From assembly GCA_041389725.1 (NCBI GenBank), contig JAWKRG010000007.1:372001-436000 (forward strand): a DNA stretch of 64,000 nt. The letters run 5' to 3'. Position numbers and translations under genes: made by a program. The DNA is from Polyangiaceae bacterium. Lineage in GTDB: Bacteria > Myxococcota_A > Polyangia > Polyangiales > Polyangiaceae. Shown here piece after piece: positions 25,514 to 33,936 of this stretch. Numbering within the stretch: the stretch's first letter is position 1; every line of letters starts with the position of its first letter. The notes under the pieces are model-generated. The model saw only the letters and a list, made by a program, of their open reading frames with translations. It had not been told where the DNA came from and made no database searches.

Positions 25514-26614
25514 ATGACCTTCGGCATCCATCCCCAAGAAACGCCCGCCCACGCGGTGCGCCGCGCTGCGCTCGCCGATCTGGAGCAATGTGCCCACGCC
25601 CTCGACGCGATCGCGACCGCGCCGGAAGCGAACGTGCACCTGGTGCGCAAGCGGGCCAAGCGGCTGCGTGCGCTGCTGCGCCTCGCGCGCGACATGATGG
25701 GCGAGCGCGACTACCGGCGCGCGAACGCCCTGGTGCGGGACGGCGCACGAGAACTCGCCAGCGCGCGGGAAGCCGCCGTGCGGCGCCACGGCCTAGAGCT
25801 TCTGCTCGCCGCACTGCCGGGACTGGACGCCGCCTTCGTTCAGTCCCTGCGCACCGAGCTCGGCGTGGCCGGAAGCGAGCACGCCCCGCCCGCGCGCGCC
25901 GTGGACGAAGCGCGCGCGGCTTTCCAGAGCGTGTCCCGCGCCTTCGAAGCCTTGCATGGCTCCGAGAACTGGAGCGCCATCGCACCCGGGCTTCGCCGTA
26001 GCTATCGGCGCGGTCGTCGGCTGATGCGCGCCGGGCTTCGCACTCCCACGACCCACGGCCTGCATCAGTGGCGCAAGTGGGTGAAGTACCAGTGGCACCA
26101 GGTAGAACTGCTCGCTCCCCTGTGGCCCGAAGATCTGCAAACCCGCGCGCTGCGACTGAAGCACCTCGCAGATCTACTGGGAGACGAACACGACCTCGCC
26201 GATCTGCGCGAGAGCTTGCTCGCGAGCCCCCACACCCGCAGCCAGCCCGCGATCGCGGCGCGCATGCTCGGCGCCATCGACGAGCGTCGCCGTCTGTTGC
26301 GCAAAGACGCACTGCAGATCGGCACGCGCCTCTTTGCCGAGGACGCGCGGGCCTTCGAGCAGCGCCTGGGTCGCTACTACCGAGCGTTCGTGCAGCAGCA
26401 GCACGCCGATCTGGACGCGCTCGACTCGGCTGAGTCCGCGCTCGACTCGGCTGAAGCTACGCTCGACTCATCCGCAGTGTACCCGCCCGAAACAAGCTCG
26501 CCCAAAGTCGCGCTCGACGCGGCCGAACCCGCGCTCGACGCGACCGAACCCGCGCTCGACGCACCCGAAGGCGCGCTCGACTCGCACGACTACAAGCGAT
26601 CGACCACCGCTTGA
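25514..26614 (+). CDS. CHAD-domain protein with ALD heptapeptide tail
   Basis: The start is ATG at 25514. Residues about 1-300 form the CHAD domain, an all-helical domain with conserved basic and His residues known to bind polyphosphate. Both signature segments are visible: NVHLVRKRAKRLRALLRLAR and GLHQWRKWVKYQWHQVELL. The last 60 residues are a repeat of seven amino acids (ALDSAES, ALDSAEA, ALDAAEP, ALDATEP, ALDAPEG), interrupted once by VYPPETSSP. The tail is acidic, unlike the basic domain. The 3' end overlaps the convergent isocitrate dehydrogenase gene by 25 bases. A role in polyphosphate granule attachment is likely. Confidence 0.8.
   Translation: MTFGIHPQETPAHAVRRAALADLEQCAHALDAIATAPEANVHLVRKRAKRLRALLRLARDMMGERDYRRANALVRDGARELASAREAAVRRHGLELLLAALPGLDAAFVQSLRTELGVAGSEHAPPARAVDEARAAFQSVSRAFEALHGSENWSAIAPGLRRSYRRGRRLMRAGLRTPTTHGLHQWRKWVKYQWHQVELLAPLWPEDLQTRALRLKHLADLLGDEHDLADLRESLLASPHTRSQPAIAARMLGAIDERRRLLRKDALQIGTRLFAEDARAFEQRLGRYYRAFVQQQHADLDALDSAESALDSAEATLDSSAVYPPETSSPKVALDAAEPALDATEPALDAPEGALDSHDYKRSTTA
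26425..26587 (+). repeat. Imperfect 21-base tandem repeats inside the CHAD gene
   Basis: About seven units of the form GCGCTCGACnCGnCnGAAnCC encode the ALDxxEx heptapeptides. They fall in two blocks with a short non-repeat segment between. Because the unit is a multiple of three, gain or loss of units keeps the frame. Confidence 0.7.
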
Positions 26615-27615
26615 GCGAACTCGTTGGTACCGAGGCTCCCGCCCAAGTCGCGCGTCTTCTGTTCGTCGTTCAGCGCCTTGTCGTAGGCCGCCTGAATGCG
26701 CTCGGCAGCCGCACGCGCGCTGTCGTCCGAGCGCGTCTCAGCCAGGTGCTTGAGCATCATCGTCGCGCTCATCAGCAGCGCCAGCGGGTTCGCGACGCCC
26801 TTGCCCGCGATGTCCGGCGCCGAACCGTGCACGGCCTCGAACACCGCATCGCTCTCGCCGATGTTCGCGCCAGGCGACACACCGAGCCCTCCGACCAGGC
26901 CCGCGCAGAGATCCGACACGATGTCGCCGTAGAGGTTCTCGCACAGCAGGATGTCGAACTGAGTCGGATCCTGCACCAAGCGCATGTGCCCCGCGTCCAC
27001 GATGACTTCTTGGTAGTTGATGTTCGGGTAGTCCACGTCGTGCACGCGCTTGGCTTCTTCGAGCAACATGCCGTCGGAGAGCTTCATGATGTTCGCCTTG
27101 TGGAACACCGTGATCTTCTTGCGCTTCTGGTGCGTGGCGTAGCGAAACGCCCAATGCGAGATGCGGTGACACGCGTTACGCGTGGCGACCTTCATGCTCA
27201 CCACCACGCCGTCGGTGATCTGATTCTCGATGCCGCTGTAGAGCCCCTCGGTGTTCTCGCGCACCACGATCAGATCCACGTTCTGGTATCGCGTAGGAAC
27301 TCCCGGCAGTGAGCGAAAGGGCCGAACCGCCGCATACAGGTTCAGAGTCCGGCGCAACGCCACGTTCACGGAGGAGAAGCCTCGCCCCACGGGCGTGGAG
27401 CAAGGTCCCTTTATCGCAACGTGGTGTTGACGAATCGCGTCCACGGTCTCGCTGGGCAGCACGCTGTCCGCGCCGCGTTCCAGCGCGGCTTCCCCCGCGT
27501 AGTGCGTCACGAACTGCACCGGCGCCTTGGCTGCCTCCAGCACCTTCAACGTGGCGTCGGCCACCTCGGGCCCGATGCCATCCCCCGGAATGAGCACGAC
27601 GGTATGCACAGTCAT
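26590..27615 (-). CDS. NAD-type isocitrate dehydrogenase (isocitrate/isopropylmalate family)
   Basis: The ATG at 27615 begins MTVHTVVLIPGDGIGPEVAD, the family N-terminus. Substrate-site residues are in FSSVNVALRRTLNLYAAVRP and VRENTEGLYSGIE, the Lys in HKANIMKLSDGM, and metal-binding Asp residues in CENLYGDIVSDL. Cofactor residues lie in VFEAVHGSAPDIAGKGVANP. The Ser-Val-Asn-x-x-Leu-Arg pattern and length (341 residues) fit NAD-dependent isocitrate dehydrogenase better than isopropylmalate dehydrogenase. A homoisocitrate-type enzyme cannot be excluded. It would make 2-oxoglutarate in the citric acid cycle. Confidence 0.85.
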   Translation of the reverse strand: MTVHTVVLIPGDGIGPEVADATLKVLEAAKAPVQFVTHYAGEAALERGADSVLPSETVDAIRQHHVAIKGPCSTPVGRGFSSVNVALRRTLNLYAAVRPFRSLPGVPTRYQNVDLIVVRENTEGLYSGIENQITDGVVVSMKVATRNACHRISHWAFRYATHQKRKKITVFHKANIMKLSDGMLLEEAKRVHDVDYPNINYQEVIVDAGHMRLVQDPTQFDILLCENLYGDIVSDLCAGLVGGLGVSPGANIGESDAVFEAVHGSAPDIAGKGVANPLALLMSATMMLKHLAETRSDDSARAAAERIQAAYDKALNDEQKTRDLGGSLGTNEFAQAVVDRL

Positions 27616-27805
27616 CCTTCGTTCATACCGGCACCCCGCCCGAAACGAAAGCACCAGGTGCCGCGAGGATTCCAGCTTTGGTTTTAGGGTCTCGACGCGC
27701 CGCGCCGCGGCCCACGCGTCCCGCGCCGCACGGCGGGGGTGCAGTGAACTGCCAGGTCCCTGCGTCGATGCCGCCTTCGGGATCGACCGGGCCGAAGGTG
27801 TGCTG

Positions 27806-28207
27806 CTACGCCTCCCAGTTTTGCACGCGGAGCCCCACCACGCGTTGGAATTCGCGGGTGTTGGCCGTGACCAAGACGGCATCGTAGGCACGCGCCGTTG
27901 CGGCGATCAGCAGATCGTTGGGGCCGATGGGTTTTCCGGTGCGCTCCAAGTCTGCGCGAATCATCCCATAGTGCTCTGCGCATAGATCAGTGAAGGGAGC
28001 ACTTCCGAGCGGCGCGAAGAAGCGGCCGAGAAGGGCGAGGTTCTTCTCCACATTTCTGCTCTTGCGCGCACCATGAAACAGCTCGGCGCGCACGACTGAA
28101 GAGACGAGGATCTCCGCAGGGCGGTGCTGCGCCAACCGTTCGACCAAGGTCGGGCTCGTACCATTGAGTACGCGAATGCACGCGTTCGTGTCGAGCATGT
28201 AGCTCAC
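27806..28207 (-). CDS. vapC: VapC-type PIN-domain ribonuclease toxin
   Basis: The 133-residue PIN protein starts MSYMLDTNACIRVLNG (first acidic residue Asp 6), then has VVRAELFHGARKSRN (conserved Glu), and IGPNDLLIAATARAYDAVLVTANTREF with the later Asp residues. This is the VapC pattern; the enzyme cuts RNA. Its start overlaps the stop of the upstream small antitoxin-like gene by 4 bases, the usual VapBC order and coupling. The full set of acidic residues is present, so it is probably active. It sits at the edge of a region of mobile-element fragments. Confidence 0.9.
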   Translation of the reverse strand: MSYMLDTNACIRVLNGTSPTLVERLAQHRPAEILVSSVVRAELFHGARKSRNVEKNLALLGRFFAPLGSAPFTDLCAEHYGMIRADLERTGKPIGPNDLLIAATARAYDAVLVTANTREFQRVVGLRVQNWEA

Positions 28208-28422
28208 AGAGTTTCTCGAGCCTCGTATGACCCCTGAGCTGCGCGCTCCAGCGGTCCCTCCCAGCGCCCCACCACCGCTTCGAAGTAGTCCGCTGGCCAG
28301 CCGGGCTCGAGGTGCGCCTTCACGAGTTCCGCCAAGAAGCGGGAAACGGCCATGCCTCGTTGCGCCGCGCGCGCCTGAACCTCCGCGGCCAGCTCGTCCG
28401 TCAGGTAGAAATGGAGCTGCAT
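28204..28422 (-). CDS. VapB-type antitoxin (ribbon-helix-helix-like)
   Basis: The ATG at 28422 begins a 72-residue protein, MQLHFYLTDELAAEVQARAA, then GMAVSRFLAELVKAHL. A short strand followed by two helices is the ribbon-helix-helix layout of a DNA-binding antitoxin. The C-terminal half (PADYFEAVVGRWEG) would wrap the toxin. It overlaps vapC by ATGA. The AT-rich segment just upstream (28423-28455, TATATGTGTAGTATGTG) is the likely promoter and operator. The longer frame further upstream has no coding look. Confidence 0.82.
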   Translation of the reverse strand: MQLHFYLTDELAAEVQARAAQRGMAVSRFLAELVKAHLEPGWPADYFEAVVGRWEGPLERAAQGSYEARETL

Positions 28423-28861
28423 TGCTAGAATATATGTGTAGTATGTGTCTTGGTCAAGGGCCTGAAGGCTCGTGAACGCAGCGAGTGGGCAGCCCCGCCA
28501 CGTCGTGAGCAGCGCGTCATGGTCGCCCAAGCGCAGCGGATGTTGGTTCACTCGCAGATCGCGCGCACGCCGCCAGATTCGTTTTCCATCCCGAGGTAGG
28601 TAGGCACTCGGCGCGCGCCATGCGCTTGGTGCCCTGGCCTTGAGCAGGTCACCTTGTTCCGGACAGCAAGGAGCAGTCGCATCTCCGAGTTCGAAATCTG
28701 AAGCTGGGCAGTCAGACGCATCTGTCTTCGCTCCGGAGACGGCGTCCTGTGCCATCTCGCTTTCCGGCCCACCGCTGCCGCCGTCGGCGCCCAATGGCCA
28801 GGGGTGACGCGTCACTGTTCCTCGCCGCCGCGCGCGATGCCGAGCCTGGCGCTCAGCGTGC
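28423..28861. other. Intergenic, no gene recognised
   Basis: This 439-base stretch lies between the VapB-type gene and the truncated IstB fragment. It holds the AT-rich promoter region of the toxin-antitoxin pair at its left end. The rest shows no protein with family resemblance. It is probably the joint where the front of an IS21-type element was lost. Confidence 0.5.
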
Positions 28862-29227
28862 TTGCGCGCACCACGCCAGGTGCGCTGGTACGCGCACCTG
28901 CCTGACGACCGGAAGATGGCACGCCTCACTGGCGTCGACTTGCTGCTCATCGACGACCTTGGTCTGCGCCAGCTTTCTGACCCGGAGCCCATCGACCTCT
29001 ATGAGCTCGTCCGACTTCGCTACCAGAAGACCTCGACCATCATCACCTCGAATCGGGACACCGAAGAACTCGCGGAGCTATTCGGTGACGCCCTGCTCGC
29101 CGGCGCAGCCATGGACCGGCTTCTCCACGACGCTCATGTCCTGAGCCTCGTCGGCGAGACCTATCGCAACCCAACGCGCTCGAAGCGATCACGCAAGAGC
29201 AACAACAATCAGGAGGCAACGACATGA
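28862..29227 (+). pseudogene. IstB-like ATPase of an IS21-type element, 3' fragment
   Basis: The frame carries the second half of an IstB helper ATPase: VDLLLIDDLGLRQL (Walker B), DLYELVRLRYQKTSTIITSN (sensor region), then LLAGAAMDRLLHDAHVLSLVGETYR, the IstB C-terminus. The N-terminal half with Walker A is missing, and no IstA transposase precedes it. The fragment opens only at a TTG without family resemblance upstream. It is a truncated relic. The element would have been of the IS21 family. Confidence 0.8.
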
Positions 29228-30427
29228 ACACGACCAAGTGGAAACTGGATCCGCTTGGCCGATCCACCGCCTTGACCGCGCGCATCCTCTATGCGCTCGG
29301 CTTGGCACTCGCGATCACTGGATCCGCTTGGCCGAGCTGGGCTGGATCCATGAGGCCGAGCCTTGACGGCAGGCTGGTGACAACGAGAGCAGACGCGGAG
29401 ATCGAGCCCCGTTGTGCGCAGCATCACGTCGCGAAAGTCCGTGTCGGGCTCTGCGTCAGACTCTACCTGAGGAGGCTGTGCACCCAGCAGCGCCTGGGCG
29501 CGCTGTAGACGAGAGCGGACGTTGCCGGACGCAAGCAGACCAAAGTGGCGAATCTTGACGAAACCGGATGGCAGCACATGGTCGAGGAAGCGGCGCGTGA
29601 ATTCGCTGCCCGAAAGTGTGACGGTGTGATCACCGCGGGTGCGGAAGGTGACGCCGCGACCGTTGTAGGCGACCAACTTGGTACTGCTGATCGCGATGCG
29701 GTGTGTGTAGCGGGCGAGGTAGCGGAAGACCTGGTCAGCCCCGCCGAAAGGGCGCTTGGCGTACATGACCCAGCTACGCTGGTGAAGTTGGCTGAGTCGG
29801 CGGCGCCATGCGCGGCTGTCGCCATCGGGCAAGACGTGTCGACCGTCGCGCATGGCGTCTGCGAAGCCGGCCGAGGGACGGCGCTCTCTCCAGTAGGCAC
29901 GCAGTGCCGCCACTACCCGGTTTCCCAAGGGCGCGTAGCGCTCTCCGGTTTTGCCCTTCCGGACATGGATCAGCCCTCGCCCGCTGTCGATGTCCTCAAC
30001 GCACAAATGGCGCACCTCGCTGATGCGCAGCTCGGCGCCGTACGCCAGCATGAAGATCTCACGGTACTTCGAAGACTCCGTTGCTTCGAGCAGACGCTCA
30101 ATCTCCGCACCGCTGAGCACCGTTGTCAGCTCGCGCCGTCGCTTGCACCGGGGCAGCCCGGCCGTCACTTCCCGCCGCGTGGTCGGCTGCAGCAGAAATC
30201 GAATCGCCGCCAGCGCGTGTTGCGCGTGCTGATGCTCTTACCCGCCTTGAGCAGTCCGCACAGGTACCGCTCGACGTTGCCGCGAGTCACACGCCCGGTC
30301 GGCTTCGTGACGGCATCGAGAAACCGCCGCGCCATGCGTACGTCTCTTGGGTGCTTCCGGAAAGCCCGCGCAGGGTCAGGCGGGTCTTGATCCGAGCAAG
30401 CGCTCGGCACTTCTGACGAGGAGTCAT
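29209..30427 (-). pseudogene. Tyrosine recombinase fused in frame to IS91-type transposase remnant
   Basis: Reading leftwards from an ATG at 30427, a tyrosine recombinase starts with IKTRLTLRGLSGSTQETYAW. It continues in a second frame (RFLDAVTKPTGRVTRGNVER) and then a third (LSGAEIERLLEATESSKYRE, with the catalytic Arg in AELRISEVRHL and Lys in VRKGKTGERYAPL). At about 29,870 it passes without a stop into the back of an IS91-type transposase: SWVMYAKRPFGGADQV, YLARYTHRIAIS with the Tyr-x3-Tyr pair, and RRFLDHVLPSGFVKIRHFG. The recombinase has lost its C-terminal His-Arg-Tyr part and the transposase its zinc and HUH part. Two frameshifts lie in the front. It is inactive. Confidence 0.85.
29244..29335. 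repeat. 19-bp direct repeat
   Basis: ACTGGATCCGCTTGGCCGA occurs at 29244-29262 and again at 29317-29335. It lies between the IstB fragment and the IS91-type remnant. It could be a remnant of element-end repeats, but this is not certain. Confidence 0.5.
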
Positions 30428-30941
30428 TCCTCTCTCCTGCGGCTGTGGGCGCACACAACGCGCCAAAGGCCACAGGGGCACCCCGATCACCGTCACCACA
30501 GATCAGGTCGTGAAAACGTTGCGAAAACTCGTCAGTCGACACCACGTCGCAAATCCAGCGGGCAGCGCTTCCGGTTGCAGGCTGCCGCGGAGCGGCTTCG
30601 TTCAACATCGGATCTAGGCTTGCAGCCCGGGTGGAATCGGGGAGACGACGAAAGGCAGTGCAGCGATGGGCAGGAGCCACGCGCCTTGCAAGACCGCTGG
30701 CCAGATACTCGGACCCCCGCGGCTACGGGCTCGCGTTTACCCCGTCAGCACAGCACTCCGCCGCCTGTGGACGCTCGAAGGCGGACGTTTCTATCGACCG
30801 CAAACCGGACATCTGTGTGGACGGCTTAGCCTCGAGCACGGCCCGCCGAAACCGTTCGAGAGTCGATCTTGAGAGGTCTTCCGACGCGTATTGCCGTATC
30901 ATCGGACGCTCGCCACCATCCAGCGACGGGGAGGTTGGAGC
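30428..30941. other. Intergenic, no gene recognised
   Basis: This stretch of 514 bases between the recombinase remnant and the P-domain lipoprotein gene contains only short frames without family resemblance. The right end holds the ribosome binding site GAGGTTGGAG of the next gene. An element end may lie here, but no terminal inverted repeat was recognised. Confidence 0.45.
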
Positions 30942-32891
30942 ATGCCACGCGAGACCCTTTTCATGTCTCTGTTCAGTCTGTGCGCGAGCGCACTGCTACT
31001 GGCCCAGTGCGACAGCGACGGCACCCAAGCGGCGCCAGGCAACGGCGGCGCCGGCGCCGGGGGCACCGTCGACGGGGGCACGGTGGGTCGCGGCTGTGCG
31101 GACCCTGATCGACCTCAGAGTGAAGGGAGTCAATCGTCGCCCGTCGCGGTTTCCACCGGCGCGCTGCCCTTCACGGGCGGAATAAAAGCAGACCAGGGAC
31201 CGAGCTACTACCGGATGAGCGGGCTGAAACCAGGCTCTCGCTATGTCATCTCCGTGAACTCGGGATCCAGCGTTCGGCTCAAGGTTTTTCAGGAGGGATC
31301 TCCCGGGACCCCGACCTGTCACGCGAAAGAGGCTGATGATGCGCTGAGTTGCAGGATTGTCCCGAAGGCCGGCTCGATCGACATCCACATCGAGCCTTGG
31401 GCCGACCAAACATGTTTCCAGCTGGACGCGACCTTGGATAGTCCTCAAGGCGCATTCGAAGGGGCAACGGACGCGCTGCTCACGCTTCGGTTCGGAACTC
31501 CCGACTTGCCGCACCGCGGCATCGTCGACCACGATCGTAGTTACTATCGCTTGACCGAGCTGGCACCCAATAGGCGCTACACGGTTTGGCTGACTGGGCT
31601 GGAGCAAGACCTGACCCTTCTGGCCGGCACAGAAGATCCGTTGGAGGGCGTGGTCGCAAATTGCCAGGACTGGAATGAGGTGATCCCGGGTACGCGAAGC
31701 TGCACTTTCGTGCCGACCGGCCCATCCTACGGAGTCTCGGTCCTCACGTCCGGCTCGGCCACGTCATCCCGCTATGTACTCAACGCTACGGAAGAGTTCG
31801 AATCCGAGGGCACGTCGGCGCCCAAGGTGCTCCCGTTTGGCGGCGGGCTGAAGTACGATGGACAGGTCAGCCCTCGCGTAGACACGAACACGCCGGGCAC
31901 GAGTGAGTACCAGGTCACCGGCCTTGTGCCCGGCGCTCGCTACCTTGCGGCGCTTCGTCATTCCTTCGGCTTGACGTTGCGCGCAGCTTCGGACGCGGGA
32001 TTCGCACCTCCCCTTGACTGCAACACGCTGGGCTCGGCCAAAGACTACTGTAACTTCGCGGCGACGACGTCGAGCACCGTCTTTTCCGTCAGCAGCTATG
32101 ACGCACATGCCCGGCGCTTCACCTTGCACGTCCAGCCCGAGCCCTCAAACCAAGGCACGTTTGGCAGTCCCATGCCCGTCTCCGCGAGCAGCTTTCCGTT
32201 CCAAGGCACTGCGCTCGGCACTAGCGAGTATCTGATCAGCTCCGTTTCTCCTGGGCTGCAGCAAATCACGCTCCTGGACACGACGGGCAGAACTACTTTC
32301 GCGGCTTGGCCGGCGAGCGCACAATCCTTCAACTGCAGCGCGGGGGGGACGTTCTTTCCGCGCTGCACGCTCGCTCCTGACGCCGCAGGTCAACTTCGCG
32401 TTCGCGTGGAGAGTCCCGGCAGTTTCGAGTTGGGCCTGGTCCCCGCGCCCATGCTGCTGTCGGATTTCACGCGAAACGCGGGTGCAGTCCCGATCCCCAA
32501 TGGCGACTCCACCGGCATGACCGACGTGCTGGTGGTCGCTGGCAGCGCCATCTCGAAGATCCAGCAAGTACGCGTCGAGCTATACGTTGCGCATGGCCAC
32601 CCGCAGGACCTGACTGCGATCCTCATCGCTCCGGACGGAACGACAGAAGTGCTGCTCGCCAAGGATTCCGTTCAACCCTACGACGGGGTGTTCTATAGTG
32701 ACTATGCGCTGGAACGGTTTTCGGGCCTCCAGCGCGACGGAACACTGGACAGGCTTCCGGAACGTCCACTTTACCTACTCGAAGGAATGGACTCCAACGG
32801 TGCCTGGAAGCTGAAACTCGTAGACGATCAGACCCCGAACGTCTCGAACGAAAGTGGCCAGCTGCTCGGGTGGGGTCTGAGCTTCCAATAG
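30942..32891 (+). CDS. Lipoprotein with C-terminal P/Homo B (proprotein convertase) domain
   Basis: The ATG at 30942 follows GAGGTTGGAG and begins MPRETLFMSLFSLCASALLLAQC, a lipoprotein signal (Cys 23). A Gly-rich linker leads to three or four related beta-rich modules of about 130 residues. Each contains a block like LPFTGGIKADQGPSYYRMSG, LPFGGGLKYDGQV or FPFQGTALGTSEYLISSVSPG. The C-terminal 130 residues match the P domain, with VRVELYVAHGHPQDLTAILI, then SPDGT-type APDGTTEVLL, RFSGLQRDG and GAWKLKLVDDQ. P domains usually follow subtilisin-type proteases, and none is present here, so this is probably an adhesin or surface protein. Confidence 0.8.
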   Translation: MPRETLFMSLFSLCASALLLAQCDSDGTQAAPGNGGAGAGGTVDGGTVGRGCADPDRPQSEGSQSSPVAVSTGALPFTGGIKADQGPSYYRMSGLKPGSRYVISVNSGSSVRLKVFQEGSPGTPTCHAKEADDALSCRIVPKAGSIDIHIEPWADQTCFQLDATLDSPQGAFEGATDALLTLRFGTPDLPHRGIVDHDRSYYRLTELAPNRRYTVWLTGLEQDLTLLAGTEDPLEGVVANCQDWNEVIPGTRSCTFVPTGPSYGVSVLTSGSATSSRYVLNATEEFESEGTSAPKVLPFGGGLKYDGQVSPRVDTNTPGTSEYQVTGLVPGARYLAALRHSFGLTLRAASDAGFAPPLDCNTLGSAKDYCNFAATTSSTVFSVSSYDAHARRFTLHVQPEPSNQGTFGSPMPVSASSFPFQGTALGTSEYLISSVSPGLQQITLLDTTGRTTFAAWPASAQSFNCSAGGTFFPRCTLAPDAAGQLRVRVESPGSFELGLVPAPMLLSDFTRNAGAVPIPNGDSTGMTDVLVVAGSAISKIQQVRVELYVAHGHPQDLTAILIAPDGTTEVLLAKDSVQPYDGVFYSDYALERFSGLQRDGTLDRLPERPLYLLEGMDSNGAWKLKLVDDQTPNVSNESGQLLGWGLSFQ

Positions 32892-33034
32892 CAGGTCCGG
32901 CCTTTGCTTCGGTAGCCCGCGAAAGCGCCTGCGGGTACCAAACTGCTGTCGAGTTGGTTCAAGCAGGGATGATCCGCACTTCCGCACGCGCCAAGGCAGG
33001 CGAGGCAGACGAGGGAGCCGAGCGAGCGGCGCAT
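32828..33034 (-). CDS. Candidate small lipoprotein antisense to the P-domain gene end
   Basis: MRRSLGSLVCLACLGACGSADHP is a convincing lipoprotein signal with lipobox LGAC. It is followed by 45 residues with a possible disulfide pair and YRSKGRTCYWK. The last 64 bases overlap the end of the convergent P-domain gene. No ribosome binding site is strong. It may be a real small lipoprotein or the front of a broken longer gene. The remainder of the 32892-33230 interval shows no other gene. Confidence 0.35.
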   Translation of the reverse strand: MRRSLGSLVCLACLGACGSADHPCLNQLDSSLVPAGAFAGYRSKGRTCYWKLRPHPSSWPLSFETFGV

Positions 33035-33230
33035 GCGAAACCGAACAGCATCACCGCACGGGCGCGAACGCACGGCGGCCGGTGGCGACGTAGGGCGAGC
33101 GACGCCGCGTCAACCGCAAGCCGTCCGCCTCGCAGCCCCAAACATCTGTCGGCCCCGTACGACTGGTCGGTTCGGACCGTGAGCGACCCCTGGGAGAGGA
33201 ATGTCTCTAGCGCAGAGCACTGTGCGATAG

Positions 33231-33746
33231 TTACTCCAGCATTGGGCAATCCAGGTTCTCGCCAGCGGTCCAGCTCTTGATCGCGTCCACCAGGGAATTC
33301 GAGCCCATGGCCGGACCGAAGATGTCGATGCGGGTCCTGCCCTTATCCAAAGGGCTCGCATCCGCCACGACCAGGTAGTGGCCGTCTGCGGGCTCCTTGC
33401 GAACACCAATTGCGCCGCTGGTATGCTTGCGCTGGATGTGCAACTCCGCCCGGGACGAGCCGATCACGACCGTGGGGTGATACCGGGAGACGATGTGCTG
33501 GTAGCTCTGATTGGTCATTGAGGCGGTGGCGACGTTGACTTTAAGGCACTTCTCGGCCTGCTCCTGAAATGTCTGCCCAACCTCCTGCCACGGACGCTCC
33601 ACCTCGAAGGACGTCTCCGTGGTCATGAAGGCTCCATCCTTCACGGCCGCGCGGAATTCAACAGCGGACTGTGGCAGCGGACCGCAACCCAACAGGAACA
33701 CCGAAAGCGGCCAGGCCGGGAACGTCCCATGCAACACCGCCTTCAC
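33231..33746 (-). CDS. Small lipoprotein of unknown function
   Basis: GTG at 33746 follows AAAGAGGG and gives a compact signal, VKAVLHGTFPAWPLSVFLLGC. An ATG at 33785 would add 13 residues and lacks a ribosome binding site. The mature part of about 150 residues is mixed alpha/beta with many Lys, Glu and Thr residues (FEVERPWQEVGQTFQEQAEK, TVVIGSSRAELHIQRKHTSG, GHYLVVADASPLDKGRTRID). It ends GENLDCP with a single Cys. No family is recognised. It lies between two damaged mobile genes. Confidence 0.65.
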   Translation of the reverse strand: MKAVLHGTFPAWPLSVFLLGCGPLPQSAVEFRAAVKDGAFMTTETSFEVERPWQEVGQTFQEQAEKCLKVNVATASMTNQSYQHIVSRYHPTVVIGSSRAELHIQRKHTSGAIGVRKEPADGHYLVVADASPLDKGRTRIDIFGPAMGSNSLVDAIKSWTAGENLDCPMLE

Positions 33747-33936
33747 GCCGCAGCCCTCTTTCGCGAGCTCATTCGATGCAAACATGGTACCGCAGCCTGG
33801 GTGAGGGACGCTACTTCCACCTGCCGACGGGGGTTGGAGGTCTCTGTCGGGGCGTTGCGCGCACCGCAGCGCCCCGCGCAGCCGTCAAGGCGCACGTCAC
33901 CCTGGACGGGCGAGCCATCACCGGCCAAACCGCGCT

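Noticed and set aside
28204..28992. A long minus-strand frame that would make VapB a 262-residue protein
   Set aside because: Only the last 72 residues look like an antitoxin, and an ATG at 28422 fits. The rest has no coding character.
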